Below, in pieces: positions 1 through 6,380 of a DNA stretch of 14,223 nt. A program made the translations under genes and the position numbers. A model generated the notes under the pieces. That model made no database searches, had not been told where the DNA came from, and saw nothing but the letters and a program-made list of their open reading frames with translations. Each line of letters opens with the position of its first letter. The stretch's first letter is position 1. The DNA comes from Cocleimonas sp. (GTDB lineage: Bacteria > Pseudomonadota > Gammaproteobacteria > Thiotrichales > Thiotrichaceae), in contig JAGLBQ010000239.1 of the NCBI GenBank assembly GCA_023146675.1, positions 1 through 14,223 of the forward strand. Direction: 5' to 3'.

Positions 1-192
1 ACAGGGGCAGCATTCGTCGCTATTCCACAGATTCCACCGCGTAATGTTGCTTGGTTTAAATCAGGTAAATGGGTGCATTTGGCTAAAATTGCTTTTGAAA
101 AGTACTTTATCCGCAAGATGAAGAAAGGTAGCTCTGAGCCATTCTACGAGAAATCCATTTTGAAAATGATGGGTATCAACAGATTGAAATAA
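1..192 (+). CDS. sqr: Sulfide:quinone oxidoreductase, C-terminal fragment (partial, 5' end outside window)
   Basis: An open frame runs from base 1 to TAA at 190-192 and encodes the last 63 residues of a larger protein. The tail contains GKWVHLAKIAFEKYF, then SSEPFYEKSILKMMG, and ends INRLK. This resembles the amphipathic C-terminal membrane-anchoring tail of sulfide:quinone oxidoreductases, the FAD enzymes that oxidise sulfide and pass electrons to quinone at the inner face of the cytoplasmic membrane. The FAD-binding motifs and catalytic cysteines lie outside the window and cannot be checked, so the call rests on the tail alone. A strong terminator follows 35 bases after the stop, so this gene ends its transcript. 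Another NDH-2/FCSD-like flavoprotein is the main alternative. Confidence 0.72.
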   Translation, partial: TGAAFVAIPQIPPRNVAWFKSGKWVHLAKIAFEKYFIRKMKKGSSEPFYEKSILKMMGINRLK

Positions 193-227
193 TCATTTAG
201 GGTTATTAGGTTTAGGGTAAACTACGG

Positions 228-261
228 CGGCAAATATCATGTTGGTATTTGCCGTTTTTTT
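228..261 (+). terminator. Rho-independent terminator after sqr
   Basis: A perfect 9-bp stem, CGGCAAATA (228-236) with TATTTGCCG (246-254), has a 9-base loop and is followed directly by seven T residues (255-261). It separates sqr from nadC. Confidence 0.9.
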
Positions 262-291
262 ATGTGTGGATAGATAAATGGGTAAGCAATT

Positions 292-1131
292 ATGGAATTA
301 GCAGAAAATATTAAAGAAACAGTACAACGAGCATTAGCCGAAGATATTGGTAGTGGTGATGTTACCGCTGCATTAATTGATCCTAATCAGACATCAGAAG
401 CCAGTGTTATTTGTCGTGATATTGCCATCTTGGCAGGTAAAGACTGGTTTGATGAAGTGTTTAGACAACTTGATGAGAGTATCAAAATAGAATGGAATTA
501 TTATGATGCAGATGTCATAGAAGCAGGCGCAACGCTTTGTACTCTGTCAGGAAATTCCCGTGCATTACTCAGCGGTGAGCGAGTCGCACTTAACCTATTA
601 CAAATCCTATCAGCCACCGCAACCCAGACAGACCGTTATGCCGAGCTAATTGGCGGATTCCATGGGCGTATTTTAGATACCCGTAAAACATTGCCAAATT
701 TACGCCAAGCGCAAAAATATGCAGTCACCTGTGGTGCAGGAAAAAACCATCGTATGGGACTGTATGACATGGTATTGATAAAAGAAAATCATATTATGGC
801 GGCAGGTTCGATCACTAAAGCTATTGAAAAAGCACGGGAACTGCATCCTACACTGCAAATTGAAATTGAAACCGAAAATCTGGAAGAGTATGCAGAAGCA
901 AGTGCTGCTAATCCAAATATTATTATGTTGGATAATTTTAGCATTGATGATCTACGAACTGCTGTTGAACAAAATGAAGGCAAGTCAATAAAACTCGAAG
1001 CATCAGGCAATATCACCTTGAAAAATGTACGCAATATTGCAGATACAGGCGTTGATTTTATTTCCATAGGGGAAATTACCAAAAATATTAAAGCGATTGA
1101 TTTATCTATGCGTTTTAGCAAGCCAAATTAA
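292..1131 (+). CDS. nadC: Nicotinate-nucleotide pyrophosphorylase (quinolinate phosphoribosyltransferase)
   Basis: The 279-residue product matches the usual NadC length. NadC converts quinolinate and PRPP to nicotinate mononucleotide, CO2 and pyrophosphate in de novo NAD synthesis, in the cytosol. The N-terminal domain carries ALAEDIGSGDVTA (about 14-26) and GERVALNLLQ (about 95-104). The barrel domain carries the substrate-binding run DTRKTLP from D129, K-N-H-R-M-G around H153/R154, and KENHI from K164, followed by the IEIETENLEE and LEASGNI strands typical of the family. The ATG at 292 has only a weak upstream GGTAAG and no better in-frame start. The gene lies 30 bases after the sqr terminator, so it probably has its own promoter in or just after that short gap; none is obvious. 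The only structure downstream is a short hairpin without a T tract. Confidence 0.96.
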   Translation: MELAENIKETVQRALAEDIGSGDVTAALIDPNQTSEASVICRDIAILAGKDWFDEVFRQLDESIKIEWNYYDADVIEAGATLCTLSGNSRALLSGERVALNLLQILSATATQTDRYAELIGGFHGRILDTRKTLPNLRQAQKYAVTCGAGKNHRMGLYDMVLIKENHIMAAGSITKAIEKARELHPTLQIEIETENLEEYAEASAANPNIIMLDNFSIDDLRTAVEQNEGKSIKLEASGNITLKNVRNIADTGVDFISIGEITKNIKAIDLSMRFSKPN

Positions 1132-1149
1132 TCGATTGAAAATAAAATA

Positions 1150-1206
1150 GTGACCTCCCGTATTCCGCTTAGGCTGTATACGGGCTACGTTTACAGATAA
1201 AAGTCA
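1150..1206 (+). repeat. Nested inverted repeats between nadC and the pseudouridine synthase gene
   Basis: CCCGTAT (1157-1163) and ATACGGG (1178-1184) form a perfect 7-bp stem with a 14-base loop. GTGAC (1150-1154) and GTCAC (1202-1206) can form an outer stem around it. There is no T tract, so it is not a canonical intrinsic terminator. It could be a Rho-dependent 3' end, a processing site or a leader structure for the next gene. A TTGACC at 1211-1216 resembles a -35 box but has no good -10 partner. Confidence 0.4.
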
Positions 1207-1254
1207 CAGGTTGACCCACTACCTAATCATTAATCCATTTACTTACACTTGCTA

Positions 1255-2175
1255 ATGCGAAAAAACAATCATCTAAAAAATCCTTTACCCATACGTGATG
1301 GTGTAAGTGCCAGTCGGGTCTGGCTTCCAGAAGGAAATTGGATATTAATGCTGGATTTTTTAGTCGAAAAATTTCCCTATATCAGCAAACAAGCGATGCA
1401 AGGGAGAATGCAGCAAGGTGAAATAATGGATAGCGAAGGCAACCATTATTATCCTGATAGTTCTTATCGTGCCAATCGGCATGTGTTTTATTATCGTGAA
1501 CTACACAATGAAACAGAGATTCCCTTTGAAGCCTCTATCCTGTATCAAGATGAACATATCGTAGTTGCGGATAAACCACATTTTTTACCCGTTGTTCCCG
1601 CAGGTCGATTTTTGCACCAAACATTATTAGTGCGCTTGAAAAATCAACTTAAGTTAGATGAATTAACCCCCATTCACCGCATTGATCGAGAAACCGCTGG
1701 GGTTGTCATGTTTTGTATTAATCCTAACAGTCGTGGTCGTTATCAATCTTTATTCCAGCAACGTAAAATCAATAAAAGTTATCAAGCCATCGCAGGCTAT
1801 AACCCACAAATGCAACAACGTTCCCTTCCCTTTATCCATCGCAGTAAAATGGTAAAAGGTGAGCCTTTTTTCCGTATGCAAGAAGTGGCAGGAGAACCTA
1901 ACTCTGAAACTAGCATTGATATCATTGAGGTACATAAAGCGCTAGCTTTGTATGATTTAAAACCCGTTAGCGGACGACAGCATCAACTTCGTGTCCACCT
2001 TGCTAGCCTTGGCTGTCCTATCCTACATGACCCTTTCTATCCCGAATTACAGCCTTGTAAAGGTGATGATTTCAGTAAACCATTGCAACTGCTGGCTAAG
2101 TCTATTGCCTTTATTGATCCTATTAGTCATGAAGCACGCTATTTTGAAAGTCAGCGGACATTAGATTGGCTTTGA
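1255..2175 (+). CDS. RluA-family pseudouridine synthase, RNA target unassigned
   Basis: The product is 306 residues from ATG 1255. A TTG two codons upstream (1249) also keeps the frame open, but neither start has a clear Shine-Dalgarno, so the ATG is preferred. An S4-like N-terminal region (about 31-85) is followed by the pseudouridine synthase core. The core has ILYQDEHIVVADKPHFLPV, then PIHRIDRETAGVV (about 139-151), where D144 is the catalytic aspartate of the HRxDxxTxG motif, and a late KPVSGRQHQLRVHLASLG. These enzymes isomerise specific uridines in rRNA or tRNA. The N-terminal sequence and the PVVPAGRFLHQTLLVRL run place it in a less-characterised RluA/COG0564 subgroup rather than clearly RluA, RluC or RluD, so no symbol is given. 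It is followed after 10 bases by the next gene and probably cotranscribed with it. Confidence 0.88.
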   Translation: MRKNNHLKNPLPIRDGVSASRVWLPEGNWILMLDFLVEKFPYISKQAMQGRMQQGEIMDSEGNHYYPDSSYRANRHVFYYRELHNETEIPFEASILYQDEHIVVADKPHFLPVVPAGRFLHQTLLVRLKNQLKLDELTPIHRIDRETAGVVMFCINPNSRGRYQSLFQQRKINKSYQAIAGYNPQMQQRSLPFIHRSKMVKGEPFFRMQEVAGEPNSETSIDIIEVHKALALYDLKPVSGRQHQLRVHLASLGCPILHDPFYPELQPCKGDDFSKPLQLLAKSIAFIDPISHEARYFESQRTLDWL

Positions 2176-2185
2176 GGTATTAAGT

Positions 2186-3409
2186 GTGGGTTCTTTTCCT
2201 ATGAGGAAAGAGCTTATACTATGCACTTCCAACTTGAATACTAATCACCTCATGCTAACCAACCTAACCGTTAAAATTCATCCTCAAATTGCAGATATTT
2301 CCAAAGAGCAGTGGAATTCTTTAGTTAATGATAATCATCCTTTCATCAAACATGAATTTTTGCACGCAATGGAGAAATACCAGTGCGTAGGCAGTGATTT
2401 TGGCTGGATTCCTTGCCATATGGCTGTCTATCAACGTAATGATCAGGGTGAGCAATTAATTGCCGCTATGCCGCTCTATCAAAAATACAACTCTTATGGA
2501 GAGTTTGTTTTTGATAATAGTTGGGCGCAGGCATGGCAACAGCAGGGAATGTCCTATTATCCTAAATTAGTCTCAGCAACCCCTTATACCCCTGCTAATG
2601 GACAGCGCTTACTGTGCAAAAAGGAACATCAAAAACAGGTGTATCCCTTAATGTTAAATGCATTCCAAGACATTATCGCAACAGGTGATTTTAGTGGTGT
2701 GCATATTTTATTCCCGCAAATAGATGAACAGGATTGGCTGGAAACAAATAAGCCCTTAATTCGTCATGACTGCCAATTTCACTGGTTTAATCAACACTAT
2801 CAGTCTTTTGATGATTTTTTGGCAACATTGACCGCAAAAAAGCGTAAAAATATTCGTCAAGAGCGACGAAAAATAGATCAGCAGACGGTTAGTTTTCGTA
2901 TTTTAAATGGGCATAGCGCAACGGATGCTGATTGGGATACCTTTGCCTATTTTTACAAAAAAACGTTTGATGAAAAATGGGGAACCGCCACCTTTAATCT
3001 AGGATTTTTTAAACAAATAGCCCAGACCATGCCAGAGCAAATTATCTTAATTTTAGCGGATCAGAAAGATCGCTGTATTGCAGGCGCATTATTATATAAA
3101 AGTGATCATACACTGTACGGACGGCATTGGGGGTGCAGTGAAGGACTTGATGGGTTGCATTTTGAAACCTGTTTCTATCAAGGAGTTGAAGTTGCAATAC
3201 AACAAGGTTTACAAACCTTTGAGCCTGGCGCACAGGGGGAACATAAAATCGCGCGTGGTTTTATCCCTGTATTGACACGCTCTAGCCATTTTATGCAAGA
3301 CAATCCTTTTCAAACATCATTAGAAAATTTCGTAAAACATGAGCGCGATGCAGTTAAAGCGTATATAAAAACCTGTCAGCAGCGATCACCTTATAGGAAA
3401 ACCAAATGA
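2186..3409 (+). CDS. DUF482 / FemAB-like predicted N-acyltransferase (COG3146)
   Basis: The product is 407 residues from GTG 2186. Characteristic DUF482 blocks are visible: HPFIKHEFLHAMEK near the N-terminus, GWIPCHMAVY, the basic LTAKKRKNIRQERRKI in the middle, GRHWGCSEGLDGLHFETCFY, and the signature FEPGAQGEHKIARGFIP near the C-terminus. The family has a GNAT/FemAB-like fold and is predicted to transfer acyl or aminoacyl groups; its substrate is not established. The GTG at 2186 has GAGGT (2174-2178) seven bases upstream. ATG 2252 (MLTNLTVKIHP) lacks a Shine-Dalgarno but is closer to where family homology begins, so the first 22 residues may not be real. A hairpin-like TTCTTTTCC/GGAAAGAG overlaps the early codons. 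The stop overlaps the next gene's start. Confidence 0.88.
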   Translation: MGSFPMRKELILCTSNLNTNHLMLTNLTVKIHPQIADISKEQWNSLVNDNHPFIKHEFLHAMEKYQCVGSDFGWIPCHMAVYQRNDQGEQLIAAMPLYQKYNSYGEFVFDNSWAQAWQQQGMSYYPKLVSATPYTPANGQRLLCKKEHQKQVYPLMLNAFQDIIATGDFSGVHILFPQIDEQDWLETNKPLIRHDCQFHWFNQHYQSFDDFLATLTAKKRKNIRQERRKIDQQTVSFRILNGHSATDADWDTFAYFYKKTFDEKWGTATFNLGFFKQIAQTMPEQIILILADQKDRCIAGALLYKSDHTLYGRHWGCSEGLDGLHFETCFYQGVEVAIQQGLQTFEPGAQGEHKIARGFIPVLTRSSHFMQDNPFQTSLENFVKHERDAVKAYIKTCQQRSPYRKTK

Positions 3410-3999
3410 AAAAGCCCTTTGCAGGCTCTTGCGAACAAAACCAAGACCCTATTCTTAACGTGATTCAGCCTTTATTAAAAGAGTGTCAAAGTGTACTAGA
3501 AATTGGTAGTGGGACAGGACAGCATGCGGTCTATTTTGCAGGTAAAATGCCACATCTACACTGGCAAACCAGCGATCGTGTTGAAAACCATCAGGGAATC
3601 AATGCATGGTTGCAAGAGACTCATAATGCTAATATTTATCCACCTCTTACACTTGATGTGAGTAAGGATCCGTTTCCAAAACAGCCATTCGATGCCATTT
3701 TTAGCGCCAATACACTGCATATTATGAGTAAAAATGATGTTAGTGCCTTTTTTCAGAATATCACCACCTGTATGAAAGCAGGGAGCATCCTACTTGCCTA
3801 TGGTCCATTTAACTATAACGGTGAATATACCAGTGACAGCAATGCTCAATTTGATCGTTGGCTAACATCACGTGATATTAACAGCGGCATTAAAGATATT
3901 GAATGGCTTAATGAGTTGGCAGATGCCATTGGATTGGAGCGTGTCGATGATTACGCCATGCCTGCTAATAACAGGATGCTTTATTGGAAAAAACTGTAA
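3406..3999 (+). CDS. DUF938 family SAM-dependent methyltransferase-like protein
   Basis: The 197-residue product has the normal length for DUF938. Motif I of class I SAM methyltransferases is clear (VLEIGSGTGQHAVYFA, from V30), followed by the acidic post-I strand TSDRVENH, a motif II-like FDAIFSANTLHIM, and the DUF938 signatures LAYGPFNYNGEYTSDSNA, RDINSGIKDIEWLNELA and the terminal MPANNRMLYW. The fold predicts SAM-dependent methylation; the substrate is unknown and no function is claimed. Its ATG overlaps the TGA of the DUF482 gene (ATGA at 3406-3409), which implies translational coupling and a shared transcript. The next gene begins 195 bases later. Confidence 0.93.
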   Translation: MKKPFAGSCEQNQDPILNVIQPLLKECQSVLEIGSGTGQHAVYFAGKMPHLHWQTSDRVENHQGINAWLQETHNANIYPPLTLDVSKDPFPKQPFDAIFSANTLHIMSKNDVSAFFQNITTCMKAGSILLAYGPFNYNGEYTSDSNAQFDRWLTSRDINSGIKDIEWLNELADAIGLERVDDYAMPANNRMLYWKKL

Positions 4000-4002
4000 A
4001 AT

Positions 4003-4049
4003 TTAAGATCAACCCAATTGAATTTATCCAGTGAGGATTCTTGATTTAA
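4003..4049 (+). repeat. Inverted repeat after the DUF938 gene
   Basis: TTAAGATCAA (4003-4012) and TTGATTTAA (4041-4049) are complementary apart from one bulged base. They lie immediately after the DUF938 stop, with CACTCTTTTGTT following at 4052-4063. This could be a weak terminator or an operator ahead of the nirH-nirJ pair. It does not match the FNR pattern TTGAT-N4-ATCAA, since the half sites point outward. Confidence 0.3.
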
Positions 4050-4083
4050 CCCACTCTTTTGTTGAATATTTACCCCGTCATAT

Positions 4084-4114
4084 TTGACACGCCTTAAGTT
4101 GGTAGCCAGATTAT
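4084..4114 (+). promoter_or_regulatory. Possible sigma70 promoter for nirH-nirJ
   Basis: TTGACA at 4084-4089 is a consensus -35. The best -10 is GATTAT (4109-4114, spacer 19), which is long and only a partial match; nearer spacings give CAGATT or AGATTA. No convincing FNR/Dnr box (TTGAT-N4-ATCAA) was found in the 195-base region. This is a weak call. Confidence 0.28.
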
Positions 4115-4194
4115 TGTTATCAGAATTACTTTTTTCGTATCTACACATTTTTCATGGTAATCTTTTCTGATTGAAACGTAGCTAAGTAATCTAA

Positions 4195-4683
4195 ATGACT
4201 AATAAAATATTTGCCGACCTAGATCATCAAATCGTGCTAGCAACTCAAGCAGGGTTGCCACTTGATCCACAACCTTATCACCGAGTAGCCGAACAATTAG
4301 GGGTTGAAGCCTCTCTCATTCAATCTCGCATGCAGCAAATGCTTGATGATGGACGTATTCGCCGCCTTGCCGCCGTTCCTAATCACTATAAGCTGGGTTA
4401 TGTTGCTAATGGTATGTCAGTATGGAATGTACCTAATGAAACAATAGATGAATTGGGTGAAAAATTGGGTGCTTTGGATTATGTTAGCCACTGCTACCGC
4501 CGTCCTCGCTATCTACCTGAATGGCCATATAATCTCTTTGCAATGGTGCATGGTATGGATCGTGATGAGGTAAGAGAGAAAGTTAGCCAGATTGCCACGC
4601 TATTAGGCGATTCAGATCAAGGTCATGAAATCCTCTTTAGTACTAAAATCCTTAAAAAAACTGGAATGCGTTTTAAGAGGTAA
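4195..4683 (+). CDS. nirH: NirH-like siroheme decarboxylase subunit (AhbB/NirH/NirL type, Lrp/AsnC-like)
   Basis: The 162-residue product matches heme d1 biosynthesis subunits NirH/NirL and AhbB. These proteins form heteromeric complexes that decarboxylate siroheme to 12,18-didecarboxysiroheme. The N-terminal AsnC-type winged helix (LATQAGLPLDPQPYHRVAEQLGV, about residues 15-37, then IRRLAAVPNHYKLGY) is followed by a ferredoxin-like ligand domain. H64 in NHYKLG and H99 in SHCYRRPRYLPEWPYN sit in the conserved blocks of the family. The end, STKILKKTGMRFKR, is also typical. The exact paralogue (H rather than L) is assigned by resemblance only. The start has a weak ribosome-binding site. The TAA is 3 bases before nirJ. 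No NirD/NirG-type partner is adjacent, although these enzymes normally work as pairs. Confidence 0.85.
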   Translation: MTNKIFADLDHQIVLATQAGLPLDPQPYHRVAEQLGVEASLIQSRMQQMLDDGRIRRLAAVPNHYKLGYVANGMSVWNVPNETIDELGEKLGALDYVSHCYRRPRYLPEWPYNLFAMVHGMDRDEVREKVSQIATLLGDSDQGHEILFSTKILKKTGMRFKR

Positions 4684-4686
4684 ATT

Positions 4687-5898
4687 ATGTTCCGAATCAG
4701 TCAATACATGAAGCAAGTTCACCAGCCAACCCCGTTAGGTTCAAAACGTAATCCACTTGGACCCGTGGTTATTTGGAATTTAATCCGACGTTGTAATCTC
4801 ACCTGTAAACATTGCTATTCTGTCTCCGCAGATAAGCATTTTCCGAATGAATTAAGTACCGATAAGATTTTGGACACTATGGTGGACTTAAAGCAATTTG
4901 GAGTACCCGTACTCATTCTTTCAGGTGGTGAGCCACTGATGCACCCTGATATTTTTGATATATCTGCACGTGCTAAGGAGCTAGGATTTTATGTTGGGCT
5001 ATCAACCAATGGTGTCCTTATTAATGAGGATAATATCCAGCAAATAGTCGATGCAGACTATAATTATGTTGGTATTAGTATTGATGGTATGCGTGAGACT
5101 CATGATAAATTTCGTCGCATGGAAGGTGCATTTGATGGGGCAATGAAGGGTATTCGCCTTTGTCGTGAACGTGGGCTAAAAGTTGGCTTACGTTTCACCA
5201 TGACGCAGGATAACTTTGCTGAACTACCTGATTTATTGCAATTATTAGAGGATGAAGATATTGATAAATTTTATTTCTCACATTTAAATTATGCAGGTCG
5301 TGGCGATAAAAATCGTAAAGATGATGTTGTACATCAGCGTACCCGTGAGGCAATGGATTTACTGTTTGATGCCTGTATGAAATCAGTGCAACAAGGGGGT
5401 AGTAAGGAATTTGTAACAGGTAATAATGATGCCGATGGTGTGTATTTATTGCACTGGATACGCAAACACTATCCAGATCAAGCAGAAGCGATGAAGGCGC
5501 GTTTAGAGCAATGGGGGGGCAATAGCTCAGGCGTTAATATTGCCAATATTGACACACTTGGTAATGTGCATCCTGATACTATGTGGTGGAATTACAATCT
5601 TGGTAATATAAAAGATCGTCCTTTTTCAGATATTTGGATGGATACCAGTGATCCGCTAATGGCAGGGCTAAAAGCCACACCTCGTCCATTAAGAGGGCGT
5701 TGTAGTGTGTGTAAAGAATTTTCTATCTGTGGTGGCAATACCCGCACCCGTGCATTTCAAATGACCGATGACCCGTGGTGGGAAGATCCAGGTTGTTATC
5801 TTACCGATAAAGAATTAGGGATTGATGCTAGCCTTATTCGTGGACAAAAACCTAAGCCGATTGGGTTAAAAGTACGTGAAATTCGTTTTGCGAGCTAA
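4687..5898 (+). CDS. nirJ: Heme d1 biosynthesis radical SAM protein NirJ
   Basis: The product is 403 residues, of normal NirJ length. NirJ is a radical SAM enzyme that removes the two propionate side chains of didecarboxysiroheme on the way to heme d1, the cofactor of cytochrome cd1 nitrite reductase. The N-terminus MFRISQYMKQVHQPTPLG and VVIWNLIRRCNLTCKHCYS are highly characteristic. The radical SAM cluster motif is C36-x3-C40-x2-C43, followed by the SAM-binding ILSGGEPLMHPDIF. A C-terminal auxiliary [4Fe-4S] site is suggested by C339-x2-C342-x5-C348-x21-C370 in the CSVCKEFSICGGNTRTRA region. AAGAGG (4674-4679) precedes the ATG, within the end of nirH, so the two are clearly translated from one transcript. 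The AhbC/AhbD heme-pathway enzymes are the nearest alternatives but have different N-termini. Confidence 0.94.
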   Translation: MFRISQYMKQVHQPTPLGSKRNPLGPVVIWNLIRRCNLTCKHCYSVSADKHFPNELSTDKILDTMVDLKQFGVPVLILSGGEPLMHPDIFDISARAKELGFYVGLSTNGVLINEDNIQQIVDADYNYVGISIDGMRETHDKFRRMEGAFDGAMKGIRLCRERGLKVGLRFTMTQDNFAELPDLLQLLEDEDIDKFYFSHLNYAGRGDKNRKDDVVHQRTREAMDLLFDACMKSVQQGGSKEFVTGNNDADGVYLLHWIRKHYPDQAEAMKARLEQWGGNSSGVNIANIDTLGNVHPDTMWWNYNLGNIKDRPFSDIWMDTSDPLMAGLKATPRPLRGRCSVCKEFSICGGNTRTRAFQMTDDPWWEDPGCYLTDKELGIDASLIRGQKPKPIGLKVREIRFAS

Positions 5899-5914
5899 GG
5901 TAAATAGGTAGTTG

Positions 5915-5934
5915 CAAGTTTTTGGCTAAACTTG
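5915..5934 (+). repeat. Hairpin immediately after nirJ
   Basis: CAAGTTT (5915-5921) and AAACTTG (5928-5934) make a perfect 7-bp stem with a 6-base loop, extended by two G-T wobbles. It starts 17 bases after the nirJ stop. There is no U-rich tail, so it may protect the 3' end or act in Rho-dependent ending rather than as an intrinsic terminator. Confidence 0.5.
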
Positions 5935-6001
5935 TGATACTTCCCTAATCCCTAATGAATAACACTTTTTCAAAGCGAAACCCAAAAATAAAGGATAGAG
6001 T

Positions 6002-6019
6002 AGCCTGCTTATGCGGGCT
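6002..6019. repeat. GC-rich hairpin AGCCTGC-TTAT-GCGGGCT
   Basis: Seven base pairs (one T-G wobble) close a TTAT tetraloop. It is markedly more GC-rich than its surroundings. No T tract follows on either strand. It resembles the core of a small interspersed palindromic repeat unit, but only one copy is in the window. Confidence 0.45.
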
Positions 6020-6186
6020 GTGCAATACTGAAAATAACAAGAGTAAATCGAAACTCTAAATTTCTCGTAGTAACGTAACAAGAAAAATGCATACTGTAAT
6101 TTCCCTAATGGATATGCGCGCCCTTCTCTAAACATTATTTACATCTAACGTTCACTTTAGTACATCAAGCACAAATCCATCTATCA

Positions 6187-6207
6187 TATTAAGAAGACCT
6201 CTTAATA
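6187..6207. promoter_or_regulatory. 21-bp perfect dyad, candidate operator
   Basis: TATTAAGA (6187-6194), spacer AGACC, TCTTAATA (6200-6207) is an exact 8-bp inverted repeat with a 5-base centre. The geometry suits a dimeric regulator, and it lies 122 bases upstream of the small leader ORF. No regulator family could be assigned. It could equally be an RNA hairpin. Confidence 0.4.
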
Positions 6208-6308
6208 ATCTCCCCATTAGCATAATTTTACATGCTTAATTATCAATCTTTTTCTGCTTATTTTTATATCTCTAATTATCGCGGTAGTAATCAGAGGAGG
6301 AACGGAAT

Positions 6309-6380
6309 ATGTCGTATCTATCTGCTGATAGGTGGGGATTCTATAATCAATTAATCGCTTCATACTTTATCCATGCTTAA
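6309..6380 (+). CDS. Possible 23-residue leader peptide or small protein upstream of the OmpA-family gene
   Basis: ATG 6309 is preceded by a perfect AGGAGG (6295-6300) at an ideal spacing of 8 bases, the best Shine-Dalgarno in the window. The frame runs 23 codons to TAA at 6378-6380 and encodes MSYLSADRWGFYNQLIASYF plus IHA, which is aromatic-rich and moderately hydrophobic in its second half. A small hairpin CTATC-TGCT-GATAG (6318-6331) lies inside it, and another begins 4 bases after the stop. No family is recognised. It could be a regulatory leader ORF for the surface protein gene 145 bases further on, an independent small protein, or a chance ORF behind a chance purine run. Confidence 0.4.
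   Translation: MSYLSADRWGFYNQLIASYFIHA

Larger units (their letters stand above)
5899..6308. other. Intergenic region after nirJ with several hairpins and short repeats
   Basis: No convincing long gene occupies this stretch. A 69-codon minus-strand open frame (5926-6135) lacks a good ribosome-binding site and family features. Visible structure: hairpin 5915-5934 after nirJ; TTCCCTAAT at 5941-5949, an adjacent CCCTAATGAATA (5950-5961), and TTCCCTAATGGATA at 6101-6114; a GC-rich hairpin at 6002-6019; AGAGT/ACTCT at 6040-6057; a 21-bp dyad at 6187-6207; and ATAATT/AATTAT around 6222-6243. The density of inverted repeats suggests a decayed interspersed element or a regulatory region for the surface protein downstream. 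Confidence 0.6.

Noticed and set aside
789..1121. Antisense 110-codon open frame within nadC
   Set aside because: NadC motifs on the plus strand are continuous through this segment, and the antisense product has no features.
4000..4194. FNR/Dnr box expected upstream of heme d1 genes
   Set aside because: No TTGAT-N4-ATCAA or close variant was found. TTGATTTAAC and ATCAACCCAATTGA have the wrong arrangement.
5926..6135. Minus-strand 69-codon open frame after nirJ
   Set aside because: It has a weak ribosome-binding site, crosses several hairpins and has no recognisable family. Treated as a possible repeat element rather than a gene.
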